DNA of 21,119 nt from Deltaproteobacteria bacterium (GTDB lineage: Bacteria > Myxococcota_A > UBA9160 > PR03), in contig JAGSPS010000007.1 of the NCBI GenBank assembly GCA_018262315.1, forward strand, positions 1-21,119, in the 5' to 3' direction. Under the pieces are notes generated by a model. The model saw nothing but the letters and a program-made list of their open reading frames with translations. It was not told the DNA's origin and ran no database searches. Below, in pieces: positions 9,817 through 16,824 of the stretch (position 1 is its first letter; each line of letters opens with the position of its first letter). The translations under genes and the position numbers were made by a program.

Positions 9817-10872
9817 ATGAGCGATCGCAGCATGCGGGCGGCCCGCTTCCACGGCGGGGCCACGGGCCTGCGCCTCGACGAGGTGCCGTGGCCCGTGCCC
9901 GGACCCGACGACGTGGTCGTGCGCGTGGCGGCCTGCGGGATCTGCGGCTCGGATGTGCACTTCCTCGAAGGCATGCCGGTGCCCGCCCCGCTCCCGGTCA
10001 CGCTCGGGCACGAGCCGGCCGGCGTGGTGGAGGCGGTGGGCTCGAAGGTACAGGGTTGGAAATCCGGCGATCGCGTCGCAATCCATCTCGGTGTCGGATG
10101 CGGCGCGTGTCCGACCTGTCGCGGCGGGAACCCCAGCGCATGTCGCGCGCTGCGCTCGCCCGGACTCCACATCGACGGCGCCTTCGCCGAAGCGATCCGC
10201 GTACCGGCCACCTGCCTGGTTCGGGTTCCCGACCGCGTCTCGCTGGCGGCGGCAGCCGTGGCCACCGACTGCGTCACGAGCCCCTATCACGCGCTCGCGT
10301 GCCGCGGCCGGCTGGCGGCCGGCGAGCGCGTGGCGGTGATCGGCGTGGGCGGACTCGGTGCGATGGCGGTGCGGCTCGCGAAAATACTGGGCGCGAGCCA
10401 GGTGATCGCGGTGGACCTGTCGCCGGTGGCGCTCGAACGCGCCGCGAAGCTCGGCGCGGACGCGTGCATCCGAATCGATCCCGGCGAAGACCCGTCGCCC
10501 CAGATCCAGCTCCAGACGCAGGGCGGGGCCGACCTCGTACTCGAGTGCGTCGGACGTCCCGCGACGGTGTCGGCCGGCGTGCGGGCGCTGCGCCCGGGCG
10601 GGCGCCTCGTCGTGGTGGGTGTGGGGATGCAGCCGCCGCAGATCGACCTGCCACAGGCGCTCTTCTGTGTCGGCGAGCTGAGCGTACTGGGAAGCTTCGC
10701 GTCCCACATCGGGGACCTCGCCGAGGTGCTGCGTCTCGCGGCGGAAGGACAGCTCGACATCGATGCGTCGATCACGCATCGACTCCCGCTCGAGCGCGTC
10801 GCGGAGGGCCTCGAGATGCTCCGCACGAAGTCCGGCGACCCGCAGCGCATCGTGGTCGAGATGGAGACGTAG
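9817..10872 (+). CDS. Zinc-dependent medium-chain alcohol dehydrogenase (MDR family)
   Basis: This 351-residue protein has an N-terminal GroES-like domain with catalytic-zinc residues C43 (GICGSDVH) and H65-E66 (GHEPAG). A structural-zinc loop has four cysteines (CGACPTC then NPSAC). A Rossmann domain carries VIGVGGLGAMAV, followed by an acidic residue (VIAVDLS) that favours NAD over NADP. It starts at ATG 9817 with GCAGGAGGAAGAGGG upstream. The family oxidises secondary or primary alcohols, polyols and related substrates; the GICGSDVH type is frequent in sorbitol/threonine dehydrogenase-like branches. It lies 64 bp downstream of the Lgt-like gene on the same strand and may share its transcript. 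Oxidation of an alcohol made by the molybdoenzyme would fit the cluster but is inference. It ends facing the short-chain dehydrogenase gene. Confidence 0.93.
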   Translation: MSDRSMRAARFHGGATGLRLDEVPWPVPGPDDVVVRVAACGICGSDVHFLEGMPVPAPLPVTLGHEPAGVVEAVGSKVQGWKSGDRVAIHLGVGCGACPTCRGGNPSACRALRSPGLHIDGAFAEAIRVPATCLVRVPDRVSLAAAAVATDCVTSPYHALACRGRLAAGERVAVIGVGGLGAMAVRLAKILGASQVIAVDLSPVALERAAKLGADACIRIDPGEDPSPQIQLQTQGGADLVLECVGRPATVSAGVRALRPGGRLVVVGVGMQPPQIDLPQALFCVGELSVLGSFASHIGDLAEVLRLAAEGQLDIDASITHRLPLERVAEGLEMLRTKSGDPQRIVVEMET

Positions 10873-10882
10873 GCGAGCGCCC

Positions 10883-10897
10883 CTCGCGCGCCGCGAG
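10883..10897. terminator. Possible short hairpin between convergent genes
   Basis: CTCGCG-CGC-CGCGAG forms a perfect 6 bp stem with a three-base loop, 10 bp after the alcohol dehydrogenase stop and 7 bp before the stop of the convergent dehydrogenase gene. There is no T tract on either side, and such short GC palindromes are common in this composition, so a terminator role is weakly supported. Confidence 0.25.
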
Positions 10898-10904
10898 CGC
10901 GTCC

Positions 10905-11753
10905 TCAGTCCGGCGTGGGACCGCCAGGTCCGCGCTGGCTTTCGCCGGAGTCCGCCAGTGCCCCGGCGACGATCCGGTCCGAAATCGCGTGGGCGAGGCG
11001 CTTCGGCAGCAATCGCGAGAGCAGATACGCGAAGTTCGCGCGGCGGCCCGGGATCACCAGGAAGTTCCGGCCCAGGATGCCGGCGAGGATCGCCTGGCAG
11101 GCTTCGTCCAGCCCGAGGGAACCCGCGAAGCGCGTGAGTCGCTCGGTCGGCGCCGGCCGCACGGTGCGCGACCACGCCACCAGCGGTGTCGCCACCTCGG
11201 GTGGACACACGACTGCGACGTCGATGCCGCGCGGAGCGAGTTCGCTGCGCAGCGCCTCGGCGAAAGCGAACACGCCGGCCTTCGAGGAACCGTACGCGGT
11301 GTAGCCGTAGCCGGGCGCGACCGCCGCCATCGAGGCCACGAACACCAGCTTGCTCCCCGGCCGGAGCAGCGGAAGCGCCGCGGCCGCGACGTTGCGGCTG
11401 CCAAAGAGATTCACGCGCACCACCCGCTCGAAGTCTTCCTGCGAGAGGTCGGCGAACGCCCGCGGACAAGAAATGCCAGCGCTGTTGAAGACGAGGTCGG
11501 GCGGACCGATTTCTTCGGCCGCCCGGCGGAAGGCCTCCGCGACGGCCGCGGCGTCGGCGACGTCGGCGAGGTAGCCACGCACGCGGCGTTCGCTGCGAAT
11601 GCGCGCGGCCTCGACGCGGTGCAGCACGTCGTCAGCGAGCCGCAGGTCGAAGAGCGCCACGTGCGCGCCGCGCGCCGCCAGCATTTCGGCCAGCCGGAGT
11701 CCGATCCCGCTCCCGCCTCCGGTCACGTAGATCCGTCGATCGTCCACTTCCAT
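10905..11753 (-). CDS. Short-chain dehydrogenase/reductase (SDR family)
   Basis: This 282-residue classical SDR has the cofactor motif TGGGSGIG (11-18), NSAG (90-93), catalytic S141 (VASMA) and Y154-x3-K158 (YGSSK). The aspartate in VALFDLR after the second strand points to NAD(H). The C-terminus is extended beyond the usual ~250 residues by a basic and hydrophobic tail (RRANFAYLLSRLLPKRL) that could be a membrane-associating helix, as in some lipid- or sterol-directed SDRs. The same frame is open far upstream, but similarity begins at ATG 11753, which has a weak GAGGGTGGG site. It lies 38 bp after the methyltransferase gene and is probably cotranscribed with it. Substrate is unknown: a hydroxy-lipid, steroid or similar alcohol is plausible. 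Confidence 0.92.
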   Translation of the reverse strand: MEVDDRRIYVTGGGSGIGLRLAEMLAARGAHVALFDLRLADDVLHRVEAARIRSERRVRGYLADVADAAAVAEAFRRAAEEIGPPDLVFNSAGISCPRAFADLSQEDFERVVRVNLFGSRNVAAAALPLLRPGSKLVFVASMAAVAPGYGYTAYGSSKAGVFAFAEALRSELAPRGIDVAVVCPPEVATPLVAWSRTVRPAPTERLTRFAGSLGLDEACQAILAGILGRNFLVIPGRRANFAYLLSRLLPKRLAHAISDRIVAGALADSGESQRGPGGPTPD

Positions 11754-11791
11754 GGCCCACCCTCGGCGCGAGAATCCGCCAGCGCCCGCAC

Positions 11792-12805
11792 TCACGCCAC
11801 CGCCAGGAATCGATGGAAGCCCTGACCGGGCATCAGGCTGCGCGAGCTCGCCTGCTGAAAGCCAGCCTCGCGGAGCTGCTCGACGAGCTCGTCGGGATCT
11901 GGCAGCCGCCCGCAGCCTTCGGTGATGGTGCCCCACAGGCTCAGGATCTCGTTCATCGGGCCGCCGCCCCTGCACACCGTCGTGAGTAGGATGCGCCCGC
12001 CCGGCCGAAGCCAGCCGCGCAGCCGCGCGAGCAACGCCACGCGCTCGGCGACCGGGAAGTAGTAGATGTTCTGATGCAGCGTGAGCAGGTCGAAGTCGGA
12101 CGTGGGTTCGCGGTCGCGCACGTCGCCCGCCTCGACCACGCTGCGCGCCGCCAGCCCCCACGCGCGCAGGTTCTCGCGCGCCTGCTCGGCGACCTCGGGT
12201 TGCAGCTCGAAGCACAGCGCAGAGAGCTCGGGGTTGCGTTCGGCCGCGTACTTCACGTGTATGCCCGAGCCGCAGCCGACTTCGAGCAGCCGCAGGGGTC
12301 CGCGCTCCGGCACGGCTTCGTCGATCGCCTCGCGCACGATCGGCTCGGCGATCCGCGACGAGCGCGCGACCAGCGCGCCATCCTGGTCCGCGAGCGTGAA
12401 GTGCCGTCCGCTGCGCAGCCGCGACGGCGTCTCCAGCAACAGGGGTCGATGCAGATCGACCACCTCTTCGAGAATGGCGAGTACGGCATCGTTCGCCTCG
12501 AAGGCGAGAGCGCGCGCGATGCGGCTGCGCAACCGGTAGCCACCCGCATCCACTCCGAGTTCGCGGAGCCGCACGCCCACCGCGAGCCACGCCTCGAGCC
12601 CATCGCGTTCGCCGTCGCGAACGCCCAGCTCGGCGGCGATGCGATCGAGTGTCGCCGGACCGGCCGCGAGCAGCCGCAGCAACCCGCACTCGGCGGCCGC
12701 CATGATGAAGAACGTCCGATACAACGCCGTGAGCAACCGATTCGCGCCGAGCAGCAGCACGAGCTGGCCGTTTCCCACCCACTCGAACAAGGTCGAGATC
12801 CGCAT
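11792..12805 (-). CDS. SAM-dependent class I methyltransferase with N-terminal helical/winged-helix domain
   Basis: This 337-residue protein has an N-terminal part (about 1-160) rich in helices with a winged-helix look (LDRIAAELGV), like the dimerisation domain of small-molecule O-methyltransferases. A Rossmann methyltransferase domain follows, with motif I LEVGCGSGIH (174-183), an acidic residue ending strand 2 (CFELQP), and a post-motif LRGWLRPGGRILLTT. The start chosen is ATG 12805, with GGGAGGAA seven bases upstream; the frame extends to 12895 but without similarity or a ribosome site. It is divergent from a second methyltransferase gene at 12995, and a palindromic operator candidate lies between them. 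It is followed by the SDR gene. The methyl acceptor is not predictable. Confidence 0.88.
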   Translation of the reverse strand: MRISTLFEWVGNGQLVLLLGANRLLTALYRTFFIMAAAECGLLRLLAAGPATLDRIAAELGVRDGERDGLEAWLAVGVRLRELGVDAGGYRLRSRIARALAFEANDAVLAILEEVVDLHRPLLLETPSRLRSGRHFTLADQDGALVARSSRIAEPIVREAIDEAVPERGPLRLLEVGCGSGIHVKYAAERNPELSALCFELQPEVAEQARENLRAWGLAARSVVEAGDVRDREPTSDFDLLTLHQNIYYFPVAERVALLARLRGWLRPGGRILLTTVCRGGGPMNEILSLWGTITEGCGRLPDPDELVEQLREAGFQQASSRSLMPGQGFHRFLAVA

Positions 12806-12884
12806 CGCCGTTCCTCCCGCGTTTGGAGGGCGCGCCTCGGCCTCGGACGATAACGAGATCGCGGGAAACCGCTGATCGAAGCTC

Positions 12885-12904
12885 GGGTATGACACGCGTC
12901 ATAA
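12885..12904 (+). promoter_or_regulatory. Palindromic operator candidate, copy 3 (between the divergent methyltransferase genes)
   Basis: GGGTATGACACGCGTCATAA contains the perfect inverted repeat TATGAC-ACGC-GTCATA (12888-12903). It lies 90 bp before the plus-strand methyltransferase start and 79 bp before the minus-strand one, so it could control both. It matches copy 1 at 14 of 20 positions, including all of GGGTATGAC and GTCAT. Confidence 0.65.
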
Positions 12905-12994
12905 GGTCAGCGCGTCGTGCTGACCTATCCAACGGCATCCACCTGGCCCGCGAGCCGATGGCGTTCGCGGCGCGCTGAAGGAGGTCGAACGCAA

Positions 12995-13798
12995 ATGAAG
13001 TCCCTGAGTGGAGTCGGGCTCTCCGACGTGAACGCCGTCTACGACGGCCCCGAAGGCGATCTGTGGGAACTGCTGATGGGGCAGCAGATCCACATCGGCG
13101 GCTTCCGTTCCTCGATGGATCTCGCCGAGCGCGCGGGCATCGGGGCGGGTATGCGCGGCGTGGACCTGTGCTGCTGCAACGGCGCGGGCATGCGCTTCCT
13201 GGTGCGGTTCCGGAACGTCGCCTCGATGACCGGCGTGGATGCGACACCGACGGTTGTCGAGCGCGGCCGGCAGCGCTGCCAACAAGAGGGCCTCGCCGAT
13301 CGCATCCGCTGGGTGCAGGCCGACGTCTGCGCGAGCGGCCTGCCGGACGCGTCGGCGGATTTCGTCTGGGGCGAGGACGCCTGGTGCTACGTCGGGGACA
13401 AGGCAAAGCTCGTCACCGAAGCGGCGCGCATCGTGCGTCCGGGCGGCGTCATCGCGTTCACCGATTGGGTCGAAGGTCCGGCCGGCCTCTCCGACGCCGA
13501 AGCCGAGCGCTTCCTGCGCTTCATGAAATTCCCGACCTTGCAGGACATCGGGGGCTACCGCGCGCTGCTCGAGCAGAACGGCTGCGAAGTGGTCGAAGCC
13601 TCCGACACCGGCCGCTTCGCTCCGTACGTGGATCTCTACCTTCAGATGGTGGACATGCAGTTGATGGGCGACGCGCTGCGCATCCTCGGCTTCGACATGA
13701 AGATGCTCGAAGCGGTCGCGGGCGAGATGGCCTTCCTCCAAACCCTGGCCCATGCGGGCAAGGTGGCACAGGGACGCTTCCTCGCACGGCGGCGCTAG
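12995..13798 (+). CDS. SAM-dependent methyltransferase resembling sarcosine/dimethylglycine N-methyltransferases
   Basis: This is a 267-residue class I methyltransferase. The N-terminal LWELLMGQQIHIGGF and the later FVWGEDAWCYVGDKAKLVTEA and IVRPGGVIAFTDWVEG recall the sarcosine/dimethylglycine methyltransferase and UbiE-like group. Motif I reads VDLCCCNGAG (56-65): a cysteine stands where the first invariant glycine is usual. The start is ATG 12995 with AAGGAGG ten bases upstream; the frame is open from 12917 but the added stretch has no similarity. It heads a plus-strand run with the SMR gene (4 bp gap) and possibly xsc. If it methylates an amine, it could make a betaine-like osmolyte or prepare a quaternary amine for export by the SMR protein. 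That is inference from order only. Confidence 0.85.
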   Translation: MKSLSGVGLSDVNAVYDGPEGDLWELLMGQQIHIGGFRSSMDLAERAGIGAGMRGVDLCCCNGAGMRFLVRFRNVASMTGVDATPTVVERGRQRCQQEGLADRIRWVQADVCASGLPDASADFVWGEDAWCYVGDKAKLVTEAARIVRPGGVIAFTDWVEGPAGLSDAEAERFLRFMKFPTLQDIGGYRALLEQNGCEVVEASDTGRFAPYVDLYLQMVDMQLMGDALRILGFDMKMLEAVAGEMAFLQTLAHAGKVAQGRFLARRR

Positions 13799-13802
13799 TC
13801 CC

Positions 13803-14180
13803 GTGGCGTGGCTGTACCTGGTCGCCGCCATCCTGCTCGAGGTGTGCGGCACCACCTCGATGAAGCTCTCGCGCAGCTTCACGGTTCCCGCGCCGACCGT
13901 GGCGATCTTCGTCTTCTACGGCGCGAGCATCTTCTGCTTGACGCTCGCCGTACAGCGGCTCGAGATCGGCGTGGCCTACGCGATCTGGTCGGCGCTCGGG
14001 ACGGCGATCGTCGCGACGATCGGGATCGTGTGGTTCGGCGAGTCCGCGACGCTCGCGAAACTCGCCTCGCTGGTGCTCGTCGTCGCCGGCGTGATCGGGC
14101 TCCAGCTCTCTTCGGGCACCCCGGTCGCCCCATCCGACGACGCCGCTCGGGCCGCGGCGTCGGACGCCAGCGGCGGCTAG
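13803..14180 (+). CDS. Small multidrug resistance (SMR) family transporter, EmrE/SugE-like
   Basis: This 125-residue protein has four hydrophobic segments, closely patterned like EmrE: the membrane-embedded acidic residue is E13 in AILLEVCGTTSMKLS, and the dimer region VAYAIWSALGTAIVA matches the EmrE/SugE signature. The C-terminal tail is about 15 residues longer than usual, polar and alanine-rich. The start is taken as GTG 13803, four bases after the methyltransferase stop, because the membrane domain begins immediately; there is no strong ribosome site, so coupling to the upstream gene is likely. SMR proteins export quaternary ammonium or guanidinium compounds in exchange for protons, and some export betaine or choline-like osmolytes. 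Placement after an N-methyltransferase-like gene favours an export role for its product, as inference. Confidence 0.92.
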   Translation: MAWLYLVAAILLEVCGTTSMKLSRSFTVPAPTVAIFVFYGASIFCLTLAVQRLEIGVAYAIWSALGTAIVATIGIVWFGESATLAKLASLVLVVAGVIGLQLSSGTPVAPSDDAARAAASDASGG

Positions 14181-14325
14181 AACCCGTCCTCCCGCCAGCA
14201 CTCCGGTCGCCTGGCCGCGGGCTCTTCCTCGCGACCCACGGGTTGTGCGACGATCGCCTCGAACCGGTGATCCGGAAGACCTACTACTCGCGCTCTCGCG
14301 CGAATGCCCGCGAAAGGACTCGCTC

Positions 14326-16113
14326 GTGACGAATCTCCAGGACGCCCGCCGCATCGCCGTGCAGGGCCGCAATCGCATGACGCCGAGCGAGGCGCTCGTC
14401 GAGACGATGGTCGCGCAGGGCGTGACCGACGTGTTCGGAATCGTCGGCTCGGCCTACATGGACGCGCTCGACCTCTTCCCCGCCGCCGGCATCCGCTTCG
14501 TTCCCACCGTGCACGAACAGGGCGCCGCGCACATGGCGGACGGCTATGCGCGCGCCAGCGGCCGACACGGCGTGTGCATCGGACAGAACGGGCCGGGCAT
14601 CACCAACTTCGTCACCGCGATCGCGGCGGCCTACTGGGCGCACAGCCCCGTGGTCGCGATCACGCCCGAGACGGGCAGCATGACGCTGGGGCTGGGCGGC
14701 TTCCAGGAAACCGAGCAGCTCGCGATCTTCTCGAAGATCACGAAGTTCCAGGCGCACCTGAACAACCCGAAGCGGATGGCCGAACTCGCGGCCCGCGCCT
14801 TCGACCGCGCCGTGCTCGAGATGGGACCGGTGCAGCTCAACATCCCGCGCGACTACTTCTACGGCGAACTCGAGTGCGAGATCGCCGCGCCGATCCGGAT
14901 CGAGCGCGGCCCCGGTGGTTCGAGCAGCCTCGACGAGGCGGCCCGGCTGCTCGCCGGTGCGCGCTTCCCGGTGATCCTCTGCGGTGGCGGCGTCGTGATG
15001 GGCGACGGCGCGGACGCGGCGGTCGCGCTGGCCGAGGCGCTCGAGGCGCCGGTCGCCACCAGCTATCTGCACAACGACGCCTTCCCGGCCGCGCACCGGC
15101 TCTGGTGCGGCCCGCTCGGCTACCACGGCTCGAAGGCCGCGATGCAGTTGATCCACGGCGCCGATGTCGTGCTCGCGCTGGGGTCGCGCCTCGGACCCTT
15201 CGGCACGCTGCCACAGTACGACTTCGACTACTGGCCGAAGAGCGCGAAGCTGATCCAGGTGGACGCCGATCCGCGCGTGCTCGGTCTGGTCAAGAAGCCC
15301 GCGGTGACGATCTGCGGCGACGCGCGCGAGGCGGCGCTCGCGCTGGTCGCACGCCTCGCGGGGCGCCAACTCGCCTGCGCCGCGAACCGCGACGAACGCA
15401 TCGCGCGGCTCGGCGAAGCGAGGTCGGCGTGGGAGCGGGAACTCGAAGGCTGGCACGCCGAGAAGGACGCGTGGAGCCTCGAGGTCGCGCGCGGCTCGCA
15501 GCAGATGCATCCGCGCCAGATGCTCCGCGAACTCGAGAAGGCGATGCCCGCGCACGCGATGGTGTCGACCGACATCGGCAACATCTGCCAGATCGCCAAC
15601 AGCTACCTGCGCTTCGAGCGGCCGCGCAGCATGTTCGGCGCGATGATGTTCGGCAACTGCGGCTACGCGTTCCCCACCGTGATCGGCTGCAAGGCCGCGG
15701 CCCCGGATCGACCCGCGGTCGCCTATGTCGGCGACGGCGCCTGGGGCATGAGCTTCGGCGAGATCCTGACCTGCGTGCGCGAGCGGATCCCGGTGACGGC
15801 GGTGGTCTTCAACAACCAGCAGTGGGGCGCGGAGAAGAAGAACCACGTCGACTTCTACAGCAACCGCTTCCTGGGCGTGAACCTCGACAACCCGAGCTTC
15901 GCGGCCGTCGCCCGCGCGATGGGCGCCGAGGGACACACGATCGAGAAGCTCGCGGACGTCGGTCCGGCGCTCCGCGCGTCCTGCGCGGCGCAGAACGAGG
16001 GCAAGACGACGATCCTCGAGATGATGGTCACGCAGGAACTCGGCGATCCGTTCCGCCGCGACGCGCTGCAGAAACCGAAGCGTCTGCTCGAGAAGTACAA
16101 AGGCTGCCAGTGA
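14326..16113 (+). CDS. xsc: Sulfoacetaldehyde acetyltransferase (thiamine diphosphate enzyme)
   Basis: This protein has about 595 residues from GTG 14326, or 578 from ATG 14377. It is recognisable as Xsc (EC 2.3.3.15), which converts sulfoacetaldehyde plus phosphate to acetyl phosphate and sulfite in the degradation of taurine, isethionate and other C2 sulfonates. Blocks typical of the marine alphaproteobacterial type are present: MTPSEALVETMVAQGV, FGIVGSAYMDALDLFP, IGQNGPGITNF, HNDAFPAAHRLWCGPLGY, DIGNICQIANSYLRFE and the C-terminal ELGDPFRRDALQKPKRLLEKYK. The thiamine diphosphate motif starts at GDGAWG (about 15730), with FNNQQWGAEKKN after it; the activating glutamate lies in VHEQGAAH. AAAGGA precedes the GTG, while the family normally begins near the ATG at 14377, so the start is unsettled. 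No pta, sulfite exporter or taurine genes are nearby. It may be cotranscribed with the SMR gene or have its own promoter in the 145 bp gap. Confidence 0.93.
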   Translation: MTNLQDARRIAVQGRNRMTPSEALVETMVAQGVTDVFGIVGSAYMDALDLFPAAGIRFVPTVHEQGAAHMADGYARASGRHGVCIGQNGPGITNFVTAIAAAYWAHSPVVAITPETGSMTLGLGGFQETEQLAIFSKITKFQAHLNNPKRMAELAARAFDRAVLEMGPVQLNIPRDYFYGELECEIAAPIRIERGPGGSSSLDEAARLLAGARFPVILCGGGVVMGDGADAAVALAEALEAPVATSYLHNDAFPAAHRLWCGPLGYHGSKAAMQLIHGADVVLALGSRLGPFGTLPQYDFDYWPKSAKLIQVDADPRVLGLVKKPAVTICGDAREAALALVARLAGRQLACAANRDERIARLGEARSAWERELEGWHAEKDAWSLEVARGSQQMHPRQMLRELEKAMPAHAMVSTDIGNICQIANSYLRFERPRSMFGAMMFGNCGYAFPTVIGCKAAAPDRPAVAYVGDGAWGMSFGEILTCVRERIPVTAVVFNNQQWGAEKKNHVDFYSNRFLGVNLDNPSFAAVARAMGAEGHTIEKLADVGPALRASCAAQNEGKTTILEMMVTQELGDPFRRDALQKPKRLLEKYKGCQ

Positions 16114-16140
16114 CACGACTGCCGCCTGGGGGCAGCGCCA

Positions 16141-16776
16141 TCAGATCCAGCGGAGCCACACCCCGAAGAGCAGCAGGCACGCGGCGTCGAATGCGTAGAG
16201 GGCGCCCACCGTGCGCGCCTTCTGGCGCAGCGTCGGCATGTCGTGCACCCAGAACGCGACGACGAAGAACGTCAGATACCCGAAGACGAGGATCAGCCAC
16301 GGCATGCGCAGGTTCCACCACCAGTAATCCCAGGTGAGTGCGCCGACGGCATTGAGCAGGAACTCGATCGCCACGGCGAATGCCGAAGCGGCGACGGCGA
16401 CGAACCAGCGATTCGGCACGCCGAGGATCCGCAGGGCCGGATCGGCCGGCAGCGTCTTGGCGACGACGATGCCCATGATCGCGAAGTTGAAGCTGATCTC
16501 GATGTTGAGGCCGACCAGGATCAGGAAGGCGGTGTCGGCGGGTGCGCCCCAGACGGGCGCGTACTGGGTGAAGTGGAGAACCAGCGCGTTCCAGATCTCG
16601 TTGAACATGTCCATGCCGAAGAGCGCCAGGCCGGCGAAGACCACGTTCCAGTTCTTGCGCTCGATCTCGTTGGCGTAGACGTAGAGCACCAGCAGCAGGA
16701 TCGGGATCACGGTCCACTGGAACTGGCTGCCGTCGCGCAGGATCGAAAGCGCTCGTTGCGCGGAATCGCTGGGCAT
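16141..16776 (-). CDS. Conserved membrane protein of unknown function
   Basis: This 211-residue protein has six predicted membrane segments (about residues 20-38, 44-68, 84-110, 123-146, 152-176 and 188-210) and no signal peptide cleavage site. Conserved-looking polar and aromatic positions sit inside the membrane part: KNWNVVFAGLALFGMDMFNEIWN, HFTQYAPVWG, ALTWDYWWW and FWVHDM. I have an impression of similar unnamed proteins in other environmental bacteria but cannot name a family. The start ATG 16776 has GAGGAG about nine bases upstream. It lies 48 bp after the MFS transporter gene on the same strand, so it may be its partner or accessory. It ends 27 bp from the convergent xsc stop. Function is unknown. 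Confidence 0.82.
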   Translation of the reverse strand: MPSDSAQRALSILRDGSQFQWTVIPILLLVLYVYANEIERKNWNVVFAGLALFGMDMFNEIWNALVLHFTQYAPVWGAPADTAFLILVGLNIEISFNFAIMGIVVAKTLPADPALRILGVPNRWFVAVAASAFAVAIEFLLNAVGALTWDYWWWNLRMPWLILVFGYLTFFVVAFWVHDMPTLRQKARTVGALYAFDAACLLLFGVWLRWI

Positions 16777-16824
16777 GGTGTCGTCTCCTCGTGTCGCGGG
16801 ATGATGCTTCGCCGTGCGTATTGA

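Noticed and set aside
9559..11469. Minus-strand open frame of 636 codons across the alcohol dehydrogenase
   Set aside because: The alcohol dehydrogenase on plus and the SDR in another minus frame have clear family motifs; this frame has only arginine-rich text typical of GC-rich antisense frames.
11754..13406. N-terminal extension of the SDR to give an 833-residue fusion
   Set aside because: The extra 551 residues are antisense or out-of-frame text over two methyltransferase genes; the SDR fold begins at ATG 11753.
14245..14325. Xsc start further upstream at 14245
   Set aside because: The extra residues (MRRSPRTGDPEDLL and on) have no similarity to the family and no ribosome site; GTG 14326 or ATG 14377 fit better.
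16114..16140. CTGCC...GGCAG hairpin between convergent xsc and the membrane protein gene as a terminator
   Set aside because: Five-base stem without a T tract, easily found by chance at this GC content.
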